Below are positions 52,644-59,694 of a DNA stretch of 64,000 nucleotides, piece by piece. A model generated the notes under the pieces. The model ran no database searches, had not been told where the DNA came from, and was given only the letters and a program-made list of their open reading frames with translations. Each line of letters opens with the position of its first letter. Positions within the stretch are counted from its first letter, which is position 1. Source of the DNA: JAPOUP01 sp965203605 (GTDB taxonomy: Bacteria; Pseudomonadota; Alphaproteobacteria; Rhodobacterales; Rhodobacteraceae). The stretch is taken from positions 3,162,001 through 3,226,000 of the forward strand of contig OZ241902.1 of the NCBI GenBank assembly GCA_965203605.1, written 5' to 3'. A program made the translations under genes and the position numbers.

Positions 52644-54270
52644 GTAACTGCTCACCCCTTTCTGGGTGCGGACCGGGCATTGTGCAGTCTGGCCATGGCG
52701 GCGGCGTCCCCGGCCAGGGCGGTCTGGATGGCGACGGGTGGGTTGTATCCGAGGGCGGCCATCGGGCTGGGGTAGCTGGAGATCCGGCGCCATGCCCCGG
52801 CGTGGAGCTGTGTCCGGAAGCGGCCCGACACCTTGATCCTCACCCTGGCCATGCGGATTTTCCGCCCGCTGGCGTTGTCGGTGAAGCTGACGTCCGGGTC
52901 GGCCATGAAGCGCGGCCCGGACCCCCCGTGCCTCCCGCGCCTTCCCTTCGGGCGCGGCGGGATCTCCGGCAGCTCCCCGCCGCCCTGTGCAGGGATGGTC
53001 CGGCAACGCCTGCGCACGCTCCGGCGTTCGGCCTCGGGCAGGACCCTGGCGTCGCTTCGGCTGGCCCTGTGGCAGGCCCCGCGCAGCGGCCTTTTCATCA
53101 GGCGCGCCCGGCGGAAGCCGTTGGATTCCACGACGGACGTCAGCCCGCGCAGGAGATGGGAGCCGCAGGGCCGGTGCGTACACCGGTGGTGGGTGAGGTG
53201 ACCCGCCCGGCGGTCGTGGACCGGCGTGCCGGTGTGGCGGGGGATGACGCCGATGTCCCCGGTCGCCCCGCATCCGCGCCTGCGGTGCGGGCGCTTCAGG
53301 GTCAGGGACCCGTCGGTGGGGACGTGGAGCCACCGCCTCCTGCCGTCGACCCGGAATCCGGTCCCGTCGGCGTGCAGGGCCGGGCGTCCCGGCAGCCGCG
53401 CGACGGCGGCCTCCTCCCACGGCCCGGGCGCGGTGCGCAGGCGGCGGATGTATCCCAGGCAGGTGGCCTCGGAGAGCATGGGGCCGGAGACCGCCTGGAC
53501 CATGGCGACGGCCCGGGGCGGGGACAGCATGTGCGCGCCCGGCAGGTTGATGGTGAAGGCCTGGAGGCCGACGCCGTACTGGAGCGGGCCCGGCATGCCG
53601 TCGGGGAATCGCCCCCTGGTCCGGGCCCGGCGGTCCGGGCATTCCCTGGCCCCGGCCTCCACGCGGCGCCCGCCGACCTCGGGGACGATGCCGGACGGGA
53701 CGCGGCGCTCCCGTCCGGCGGGGGCGACCCACGGGAGGTCGGCGCCGCAGGCATCGACGGCGACCGTCTCCCCGACGGTGGTCCCGCCCATGTCCGCGCC
53801 GGTCCGCAGGTTCGGTTCCGCGCCCCGGCCGCTGTCCCTTCCGGTGGCCGGGCGGTCCCGTCCCTCTCCGTCCGCCACGGAGGGATGCCGGAGCTGGCGT
53901 CGGTCCTGCGGGTCGTCCGTTCCAGCAGCACGGCCACCAGGACGCCGGGCGGCAGGAAAAGGGCCTTGACCGGCGCAGGGGTGTCCGCGCCCGCCCCGCC
54001 CTTCCGCCTGATCGCATCGAATTGGGCCCGGCAACCGTCCAGCCGCCCGCGCGGCGAGGCTGCGTTCACCGTCGGCACCGCTCCGCCTCCACCACCATGA
54101 TCGCCGCCTCCGCCGTGATTCGCCCGGACGGATGGACAGTGCAGCGGGCAGCTCCATTATGCCAGGCCCAAGGATGGCCGACGGCGGACGGGCGCGGATG
54201 ACGGGACAGGATGCCCGGCCCGAAAGCCGTCAGGCGGGACGGTCAGGGATGAAGGGGGGCGAGCAGTTAC
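52644..54270. mobile_element. IS66-family insertion sequence with perfect 8-bp target duplication
   Basis: 1627 bases. The left end GTAACTGCTCACCCC (from 52644) and the inverted right end GTAACTGCTCGCCCC (ending 54270) match at 14 of 15 positions. CTGGTTCT occurs immediately outside both ends (52636-52643 and 54271-54278), an 8-bp duplication as expected for IS66. The element is very GC-rich and has one long transposase gene, without recognisable tnpA/tnpB accessory genes. The intact duplication means the insertion is fairly recent or well preserved. The target appears to be non-coding. Confidence 0.9.
52652..54157 (-). CDS. IS66-like transposase (TnpC type)
   Basis: 501 residues. IS66-type features in order: a region with FPDGMPGPLQYGVGLQAF and SEATCLGYIRR, the first catalytic Asp in ALHADGTGFRVDGRRRWLHV, CGSHLLRGL followed by the conserved helical part, and the C-terminal SFTDNASGRKIRMARVRIKV with the expected Asn-x-x-(E/G)-R-x-I-R pattern. 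In that last motif the catalytic Glu of the usual NxAER is replaced by Gly (NASGR), so activity is doubtful. Its stop lies eight bases inside the left end. Confidence 0.8.
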   Translation of the reverse strand: MELPAALSIRPGESRRRRRSWWWRRSGADGERSLAARAAGRLPGPIRCDQAEGRGGRGHPCAGQGPFPAARRPGGRAAGTDDPQDRRQLRHPSVADGEGRDRPATGRDSGRGAEPNLRTGADMGGTTVGETVAVDACGADLPWVAPAGRERRVPSGIVPEVGGRRVEAGARECPDRRARTRGRFPDGMPGPLQYGVGLQAFTINLPGAHMLSPPRAVAMVQAVSGPMLSEATCLGYIRRLRTAPGPWEEAAVARLPGRPALHADGTGFRVDGRRRWLHVPTDGSLTLKRPHRRRGCGATGDIGVIPRHTGTPVHDRRAGHLTHHRCTHRPCGSHLLRGLTSVVESNGFRRARLMKRPLRGACHRASRSDARVLPEAERRSVRRRCRTIPAQGGGELPEIPPRPKGRRGRHGGSGPRFMADPDVSFTDNASGRKIRMARVRIKVSGRFRTQLHAGAWRRISSYPSPMAALGYNPPVAIQTALAGDAAAMARLHNARSAPRKG

Positions 54271-54470
54271 CTGGTTCTTTTAACATACGAGGCAGGTGGT
54301 TCCTTTCCCGAGAGTTTTATGTCCTGCCATCCAGGAGCTGTTTGCGCCGCCTTTCCGTTATGGATAGCGCTCTTCCATCTGGACACGCGCAGGGGACTGT
54401 CGCGTTCAGGCGACAGGTGAATGCGCGTTCGCCTGTTGCGATAGACGGCTGCCGACTGTATATCGCTCCC

Positions 54471-54869
54471 ATGGCTGACAGATATGCCAGGAACGCAGTC
54501 GCGGTCTTCACGCTCAGGTATCATCTGGTCTGGTGCCCGAAGTACCGCCGGAAGGTGCTGACCGGCCGGATAGAAGCCCGGCTGAGGCAGCTCCTTGCCG
54601 AGGTTGCGGCCGAAAGGGGCATGACGTTCCACGCGATGGAGATCATGCCGGACCATGTTCACCTGTTCGTCGAGAGCGACCCGACGCTCTGCGTGGCGGA
54701 GATCGTCAACAGGCTGAAGGGCCGGTCGAGCAGGGTTCTCCGGCAGGAGTTCCCGGCATTGAGGTCCCGGCTTCCGACGCTGTGGTCGCGCAGCTACTAC
54801 GCAGGCACCGTGGGGCACGTCAGCCAGACGACCGTCAAGCGGTACATAGAGAACCAGAAAGGCAGGTAG
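54471..54869 (+). CDS. tnpA: IS200-type Y1 (HUH) transposase TnpA
   Basis: 132 residues. The histidine motif is in EIMPDHVHLFVES and the catalytic tyrosine in TTVKRYIENQ. FTLRYHLVWCPKYRRKVL is the family start. It would cut and join single-stranded ends at the hairpins. The start at 54471 gives the family N-terminus; the frame is open further upstream. Its stop touches the TTG start of tnpB. Confidence 0.92.
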   Translation: MADRYARNAVAVFTLRYHLVWCPKYRRKVLTGRIEARLRQLLAEVAAERGMTFHAMEIMPDHVHLFVESDPTLCVAEIVNRLKGRSSRVLRQEFPALRSRLPTLWSRSYYAGTVGHVSQTTVKRYIENQKGR

Positions 54870-55952
54870 TTGATCAGGAGCTACAGGTACCGGCTCTATC
54901 CCGGCAGGGCGCAGGAAGCGGCCCTGACGGACATGCTCGGGAGCTTCCGCGACCTCTACAACGCGGCCCTCCAGCAGCGGACCGAGGCATGGAGGCGGCG
55001 GGGACGGACCCTGCGCTACGCTGATCAGGCGTCCGAGCTGAGGGCTGTCCGGGCCGCGGTTCCGGAACTGGCCGGCTACAGCTTCAGCGCCGAACAGCAG
55101 GTCCTGCGGCGGCTCGACAGGGCGTTTGCCGCCTTCTTCCGCCGCCTGGGGCGCGGCGGGAGGCCGGGCTTTCCCCGCTTCCGTGCGGTGTCGCGCTTCA
55201 ACAGCGCCGGCTTCCGCGTCGGCGACGGGCTTGTCTGCAGGGCCGGGCGACTCCGGCTCGTCGGCATCCCGGGGACCGTCAGGGTCCGGTGGCATCGCGA
55301 GCTGCCCGCGAAGCCGGTCCACGCGATCATCGGCCGGTCTGACGGGAAATGGCACGTGACGCTCCAGTTCAGGGTCCGGGACCTGGTGATCCCGGGCCAG
55401 GGATGCCAGCGCCCGGATGTCGGCATCGACGTCGGCCTGTACAGCATCGTCGCGACCAGCGACGGACGCACCGTCGGGGCGCCGAAGCATGCGCGGAGGG
55501 CGCAGGCGAGGACGTGTCGGCTGCAGCGGGCGCTGTCGAGAAAGCGCAGGAACTCGAGGCGGCGCGACTTCCTGCACAGGCTTTCCCACGACCTGGCCCG
55601 CAGACATCGCGTGATCGCGATGGAGGACCTGAACATGGAGGCGCTGAAGCGCTCGTTCCTGGCCAGATCAATTCACGACGCCGCGTGGACGCAGTTGCGG
55701 GACATGCTGACCTACAAGGCTGCAAGCGCCGGTGGGTCCGTGGTCCTCGTCGACCCGCGCGGCACGTCGCAGCGATGCAGCGGATGCGGGCTGGCGCCGG
55801 ACAGGCCGAGGACGCTCGCGGACCGGATGCACGAATGCGGCGGCTGCGGCCTCGTCATGGACCGCGACGTCAACGCCGCCCGCAACGTGCTGCTGCGCCT
55901 CAAGGGGCCGGGAACCGGCCTTCGGCCGCGAAGCGGGCGGGTTGCCGCGTAG
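54870..55952 (+). CDS. tnpB: TnpB-family RNA-guided nuclease
   Basis: 360 residues from TTG 54870. RuvC residues are all present: Asp187 (VGIDVGLYSIV), Glu252 (VIAMEDLNM), Asp333 (DRDVNAARN). The zinc finger is CSGCG (303-307) and CGGCG (323-327). The helical stretch before RuvC-II is short: SRKRRNS is followed directly by RRRDFLHRL, where family members usually have some 15-25 extra residues. This may be an internal deletion. TnpB proteins cut DNA guided by an omega RNA from the element's right end and help retain the element. Confidence 0.88.
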   Translation: MIRSYRYRLYPGRAQEAALTDMLGSFRDLYNAALQQRTEAWRRRGRTLRYADQASELRAVRAAVPELAGYSFSAEQQVLRRLDRAFAAFFRRLGRGGRPGFPRFRAVSRFNSAGFRVGDGLVCRAGRLRLVGIPGTVRVRWHRELPAKPVHAIIGRSDGKWHVTLQFRVRDLVIPGQGCQRPDVGIDVGLYSIVATSDGRTVGAPKHARRAQARTCRLQRALSRKRRNSRRRDFLHRLSHDLARRHRVIAMEDLNMEALKRSFLARSIHDAAWTQLRDMLTYKAASAGGSVVLVDPRGTSQRCSGCGLAPDRPRTLADRMHECGGCGLVMDRDVNAARNVLLRLKGPGTGLRPRSGRVAA

Positions 55953-55965
55953 CTTGGCCGAGAAG

Positions 55966-55994
55966 CCGTCGCCTTCAGGCGGCGGAGTGTTCAC
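55966..55994 (+). ncRNA. 3' end of the predicted omega RNA (right-end hairpin)
   Basis: In IS605-type elements the omega RNA overlaps the 3' part of tnpB and the right end, with the flanking DNA serving as guide. Here the scaffold would end with the hairpin at 55966-55985 and the tail to 55994, making the guide the bases from 55995 on (AGAGGGACCGTTTCAA). The 5' end cannot be placed from sequence. Confidence 0.45.
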
Positions 55995-56104
55995 AGAGGG
56001 ACCGTTTCAATGGCTCAACATTCACCGGGAGGACATTCCTTCGAAGGCATGAGACCCGCGCACTTCAGGTTTTCTTGGTTGAGTGAAGTGAGCGGCGGCC
56101 ACAG

Positions 56105-56370
56105 AACCTCACGGGTGCCGTCGGCGCCTACATCGGCAACGACCTGTCACACAGGAATGTCGGCCGTGGTGTCAATGAGTTCGCCAAGGGAACGGCTCCA
56201 GATGAACGGGATGGTGGGCATCCGGTCAATGCTCAGGCGTGGACATGGGGGAACCCACCAAAAAATGAGCCCCAGGCATTTCCGGCGCGATGTCGGCGGG
56301 TTACCGACTCAATTCGACATCGGTGACGCAGCCGCCGTCATACAGGTGCAGGTTCGCGCGGCCAGGGTTG
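56105..56370 (+). pseudogene. ISXO2-like (IS1595 family) transposase remnant
   Basis: In one frame GVNEFAKGTAP and in another SMLRRGHGGTHQKMSPRHFR correspond to the C-terminal part of IS1595/ISXO2-type DDE transposases (pattern EF-x-x-G-x-A-H-T-N-G-I-E-S-F-W-S-M-L-x-R-G-x-x-G-T-x-H-x-M-S). The HTNGIESFW part is disrupted by indels. Only about 85 codons remain. The remainder of 55995-56434 holds nothing recognised. Confidence 0.6.
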
Positions 56371-56434
56371 GAGCCGCACAGCTGCCCCATAGGCATCTGG
56401 AAACCCATAGCGGTCCGGATATCAGGGCGTGGGC

Positions 56435-57277
56435 ATGAAGGCGGGTAAAGTCACTGTCAACGTTCCGCCGCTCAAGATACAGGGCATCAAGACGAAGGCT
56501 CTTCCGTATATCCGCGACAGCGTTGATTGGAATGGTTCCGGACGCTGGATCGAGCCATTTCTTGGTTCCGCTATCGTTCCAATCAACATCATGCCTGAGC
56601 GCGCCCTGCTGGGCGACACAAATCCCCACTTGGTCAGGTTCCATAAGGCGATACAGCGGGAGACTGTCACTGCCGCAACCGTCCGTGCGTTTCTGGAACA
56701 GGAAGGCGGGCATTTGCTGAACGACGGGCAGGTGCATTACTATCGGGTCCGTGAACGCTTCAACGAATACGGAGATCCGCACGATTTCCTGTTCCTGAAC
56801 CGGGCGTGCTTCAACGGTTTGATGCGCTTCAATCGAAAGGGGGAATTCAACACTCCGTTCTGCCGGAAGCCAGAACGTTTCCGGCCAGCCTATGTGACCA
56901 GGATCTGCAATCAGGTTCAGCGGGCTGCTGACATTTTCTTGGGTAAGGATTGGGAGTTTGTCTGCGCGGACTGGTCCGATACGGTGAATGAGGTCCGCGA
57001 TGGCGATTTCGTGTATTGCGACCCTCCATATGCCGGACGCTTCACGGACTATTACAGTTCATGGACCGATGACATGGCATCGCAGCTGGAAGACCGCCTG
57101 AAAGCCCTACCCTGTCCATTTCTCTATTCGATGTGGTCAGAGAACAGATTCAGGAAAAACCATCGCTTTCACCAGACGTTCTCGGAATATACGATCAGGA
57201 CATTCCGCCACTTCTACCATCTGGGGGCGACGGAAGACCTGCGGAATGGAATGACCGAAGCGTTGGTCGTAGGATGA
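56435..57277 (+). CDS. D12-class adenine-specific DNA methyltransferase (Dam-like)
   Basis: 280 residues from ATG 56435 (a GTG two codons upstream is also possible). The SAM-binding motif is IEPFLGSAIVPIN and the catalytic motif FVYCDPPYAGRFTDYYSSW with DPPY. FLNRACFNGLMRFNRKGEFN, the usual D12 middle segment, is intact. The N-terminal PLKIQGIKTK differs from the common FLKWxGGK. No restriction gene is adjacent, so it is a solitary methylase, possibly of phage or plasmid origin, that could protect against a restriction enzyme or alter regulation. Confidence 0.9.
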   Translation: MKAGKVTVNVPPLKIQGIKTKALPYIRDSVDWNGSGRWIEPFLGSAIVPINIMPERALLGDTNPHLVRFHKAIQRETVTAATVRAFLEQEGGHLLNDGQVHYYRVRERFNEYGDPHDFLFLNRACFNGLMRFNRKGEFNTPFCRKPERFRPAYVTRICNQVQRAADIFLGKDWEFVCADWSDTVNEVRDGDFVYCDPPYAGRFTDYYSSWTDDMASQLEDRLKALPCPFLYSMWSENRFRKNHRFHQTFSEYTIRTFRHFYHLGATEDLRNGMTEALVVG

Positions 57278-57413
57278 AGAGCTTTATATCCACACACATA
57301 TTTCCATTCGGCCGAACGTCCCGCTCAGCGCTCGCCGGTAACCGCACTTCTCCCAAACCGGAACGTGGTACCCATTCCAGCTCGGTACGAAAGCCATTTG
57401 AGTTGTTGAATTG

Positions 57414-57451
57414 TCGGATGTAAACAGAATTCGGAAAATGTTTACATCCGA
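57414..57451. promoter_or_regulatory. perfect 12-bp inverted repeat (operator candidate)
   Basis: TCGGATGTAAAC (57414-57425) and GTTTACATCCGA (57440-57451) are exact inverted copies separated by 14 bases. The right arm ends where the ribosome site AAGGAAGG of the next gene begins. The size and placement suit a dimeric repressor; the encoded nucleotidyltransferase or an unlinked regulator could be involved. Confidence 0.7.
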
Positions 57452-57464
57452 AGGAAGGTACCTC

Positions 57465-58589
57465 ATGCGCAGCTTCGAGCGCCTGCCTGTCGCGATCCAA
57501 ACCGTTTACGCGGAATTGGCCGGACGCGCCTGGACCGGAAGTTTTCAGGAGATCATGCAGGCTGGTGGAACACCGCACAGGCGTACCGTCAAGGGACGTA
57601 ACTACTGGTACTGGCATCCTGCGATGCGCAATGGCAAGCGGCCAACAGCCAGATATCTGGGACCTGACACGGACGAGATCCGGCGCAGGATAGAGAACAG
57701 GACTGAACTGGCCAATGCACGTAAGGACCGAATCAGCATGGTTCGGGCGTTGCGTGCGGGTGGGGTTCCCGGACCTGACGGTCTCAGCGGCAATGTACTG
57801 GCCGCCCTGTCTGAAGCCGGTGCCTTCCGACTGAGGGCCGTCGTTGTCGGATCCCTGGCCTTTCAATGCTACGCTCCGCTGCTGGGGTTCGTGGCGAACG
57901 GCGTCATCGCACGGACCGGTGATGTGGACATCGGTCAGTTCCCCTCGGTCTCGCTGGCCGTCGAGGACAGGATCGAGCCGGACCTACTGTCCGTTCTCAA
58001 AAGGGTTGATCCCGCATTCGAAGCCGTTCCATCGCCCTTCGACGGCCGCCGGACGCTCCGTTACGCCATCCGTGGCGGGCGCGAGGAAAGATTCGTCGTG
58101 GATGTGCTCGCCCCTATGCGCGGACCACCGCAGGATGCGCCGGTGCATCTGCCCGCCCTTGAAGGCGACGGCCGGCCGCTCCGGTTTCTTGACTTCCTGC
58201 TCTACGGGGAGATTGAGGCACTCGTTCTTCATGGACCAGGCATTCCGGTCAAGGTACCCGCCCCGGAACGGTTTGCGGTCCATAAGCTGCTTGTGGCGGA
58301 CAGAAGACGAAAGGACCCGGCCGGCGTCGCAAAGGCACGGAAGGATCTGGAGCAGTCTGCCGTTCTCGTGCGCATCCTGGGCTCCGACCGTCCGCAGGAA
58401 CTTCAGTACGCTTGGGATGAGCTGCTGGCGCGCGGGCCGTCCTGGCGCGCTTCGGCTAGGCGAAGCCGTGACCGTTTACCCGCCGACGCACAGGCACTGC
58501 TGCCGTTGCAGGACACGACGGAGAAAGGGAGTCCAGACGTCATGGTGAATTCGAAGGGCGGGGACAACGGCACGGCCCTCGGTTTCTGA
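57465..58589 (+). CDS. GSU2403-family nucleotidyltransferase-fold protein
   Basis: 374 residues from ATG 57465, with AAGGAAGG six bases before it. The fold is indicated by VVVGSLAFQCYAPLLG and TGDVDIGQF, the hG[GS] and DxD motifs of the NTP_transf_8 (GSU2403) family. Later segments VPAPERFAVHKLLVADRR agree with it. An N-terminal domain (about 1-115) carries WYWHPAMRNGK. Distant relatives include AbiEii-type toxins, but there is no partner antitoxin. The tail after about residue 345 is low in similarity. Function not established; the operator-like repeat upstream shows regulation. Confidence 0.75.
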   Translation: MRSFERLPVAIQTVYAELAGRAWTGSFQEIMQAGGTPHRRTVKGRNYWYWHPAMRNGKRPTARYLGPDTDEIRRRIENRTELANARKDRISMVRALRAGGVPGPDGLSGNVLAALSEAGAFRLRAVVVGSLAFQCYAPLLGFVANGVIARTGDVDIGQFPSVSLAVEDRIEPDLLSVLKRVDPAFEAVPSPFDGRRTLRYAIRGGREERFVVDVLAPMRGPPQDAPVHLPALEGDGRPLRFLDFLLYGEIEALVLHGPGIPVKVPAPERFAVHKLLVADRRRKDPAGVAKARKDLEQSAVLVRILGSDRPQELQYAWDELLARGPSWRASARRSRDRLPADAQALLPLQDTTEKGSPDVMVNSKGGDNGTALGF

Positions 58590-59093
58590 AGGATTCGCTC
58601 GCCCGGATCCCAGGCCAGCAAGTCATCTTGGAAACGGCGCCTTCTGTGCCCCTTTGACGTCGAGCCCCAGCACTTCTGGAGACGGAAACTCACGACACAG
58701 GCAATGGAAGGCGGCCGGTTAGGCGGCGCTGCAGGTGGCCGGGGGTGGGATAGGTTACGGATTGCAGGAGACAGGGCTGGCAGCGGGGATAGGCCAGAAG
58801 TTTGGCCCGGCATACTCAATGGGCGTCTCACTGCGCATCACCTGCCAGAATCCATTCCGGATTCGATGGATGAAATCGCGATGGTGATCGTGCAGGGTTC
58901 GCCAAAGGGGACTGGAGGTGTTATGGCGGAAAGGACAGCCAAACGTCCGCGTTGGGTTAAGGGGCGCTGAGATGACCTTCTGTCAGCACTGTATCGGCAA
59001 CTTCCATGGAAGCGACGAAGTCCCTTGCTCATGAACTGGACGTTGGATATCAACAGTTGAAATGGACACCACACGGCCTGCGGGAATAACCAG
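58590..59093. other. 504-base interval, no firm gene
   Basis: An 88-codon frame (58704-58970) and a 20-codon frame starting at 58972 with a CQHC motif lie in series, but neither is recognised and codon use is ambiguous. No insertion-sequence ends or RNA genes were found. It forms the edge between the accessory island and the DUF3576-leuS block. Confidence 0.4.
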
Positions 59094-59618
59094 ATGGGAA
59101 TCAGTCAAACAGTCAGGATGGGAGTCGTCCTCGCCGTCGTGCTAGCTCTTGCCTCGTGCGGCGACCGGGAAGGAAGAAAGGGGCTCTTCGGCAAGCGTGA
59201 CCGCGATAGCCAGGCCAGCGAGTCGACCAATGCCCCGCGTGCACGGGTGCCTGCCGCTGAAGAGGAAGATGGGGGGACGATTTGGGATCTGTTTGAGAAC
59301 CGGGACGATCCAAACACCACACTCAGGGTCAACAAGTACATCTGGAATGCCTCGCTTGATGTACTGCATTTCCTCCCTGTCGAGGCCTCTGACCCGTTCT
59401 CCGGTCTCATCCTGACCGGATATGGAACGCCGCCAGGCGGCAGCCGGGCCTATCGCGCCACCGTTCATGTGCGTGACCCTGCGCTCGACGCCCGCTCGCT
59501 GACGGTCTCATTGCACACCCGCGATGGCCGCCCCGTTGCCCGCGAAACCGCCGTTGCGGTCGAAGACGCAATTCTGACGCGCGCCCGCATTCTGCGACTT
59601 CAGGACGAACGGCTCTAG
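59094..59618 (+). CDS. DUF3576-family lipoprotein
   Basis: 174 residues. A signal peptide ends in LALASCG, a lipobox whose Cys would be lipidated. Later TLRVNKYIWNASLDVLHFLP and DPFSGLILTGYGTPPG match DUF3576. The family is usual upstream of leuS in Rhodobacterales. It is probably an outer-membrane lipoprotein; with lptE two genes further on, an envelope role is plausible but unproven. Confidence 0.88.
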   Translation: MGISQTVRMGVVLAVVLALASCGDREGRKGLFGKRDRDSQASESTNAPRARVPAAEEEDGGTIWDLFENRDDPNTTLRVNKYIWNASLDVLHFLPVEASDPFSGLILTGYGTPPGGSRAYRATVHVRDPALDARSLTVSLHTRDGRPVARETAVAVEDAILTRARILRLQDERL

Positions 59619-59694
59619 CGCGCGGCCCAGGTCCGAGACCTCATTGTCGGACCTTAGGACGAGTTGCTCTGGACTCATACAGGAAGGCGACCAA

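Larger units (their letters stand above)
54397..55994 (+). mobile_element. IS200/IS605-family element with tnpA and tnpB
   Basis: Single-strand-transposing element with subterminal hairpins. The left hairpin is CTGTCGC (54397-54403), loop GTTCAG, GCGACAG (54410-54416). The right hairpin is CCGTCGCC (55966-55973), loop TTCA, GGCGGCGG (55978-55985), followed by AGTGTTCAC ending at 55994, the likely right tip. The true left tip lies somewhere between the IS66 element and 54397; TTTTAT near 54315 is a possible flanking motif. It sits only about 120 bases from the IS66 end. Confidence 0.75.

Noticed and set aside
52439..54100. 553-codon plus-strand frame and a 516-codon second minus frame
   Set aside because: Shadows of the IS66 transposase gene; only the 52652-54157 frame shows transposase motifs.
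54267..55607. 446-codon minus-strand frame
   Set aside because: Antisense to tnpB, which carries all RuvC residues.
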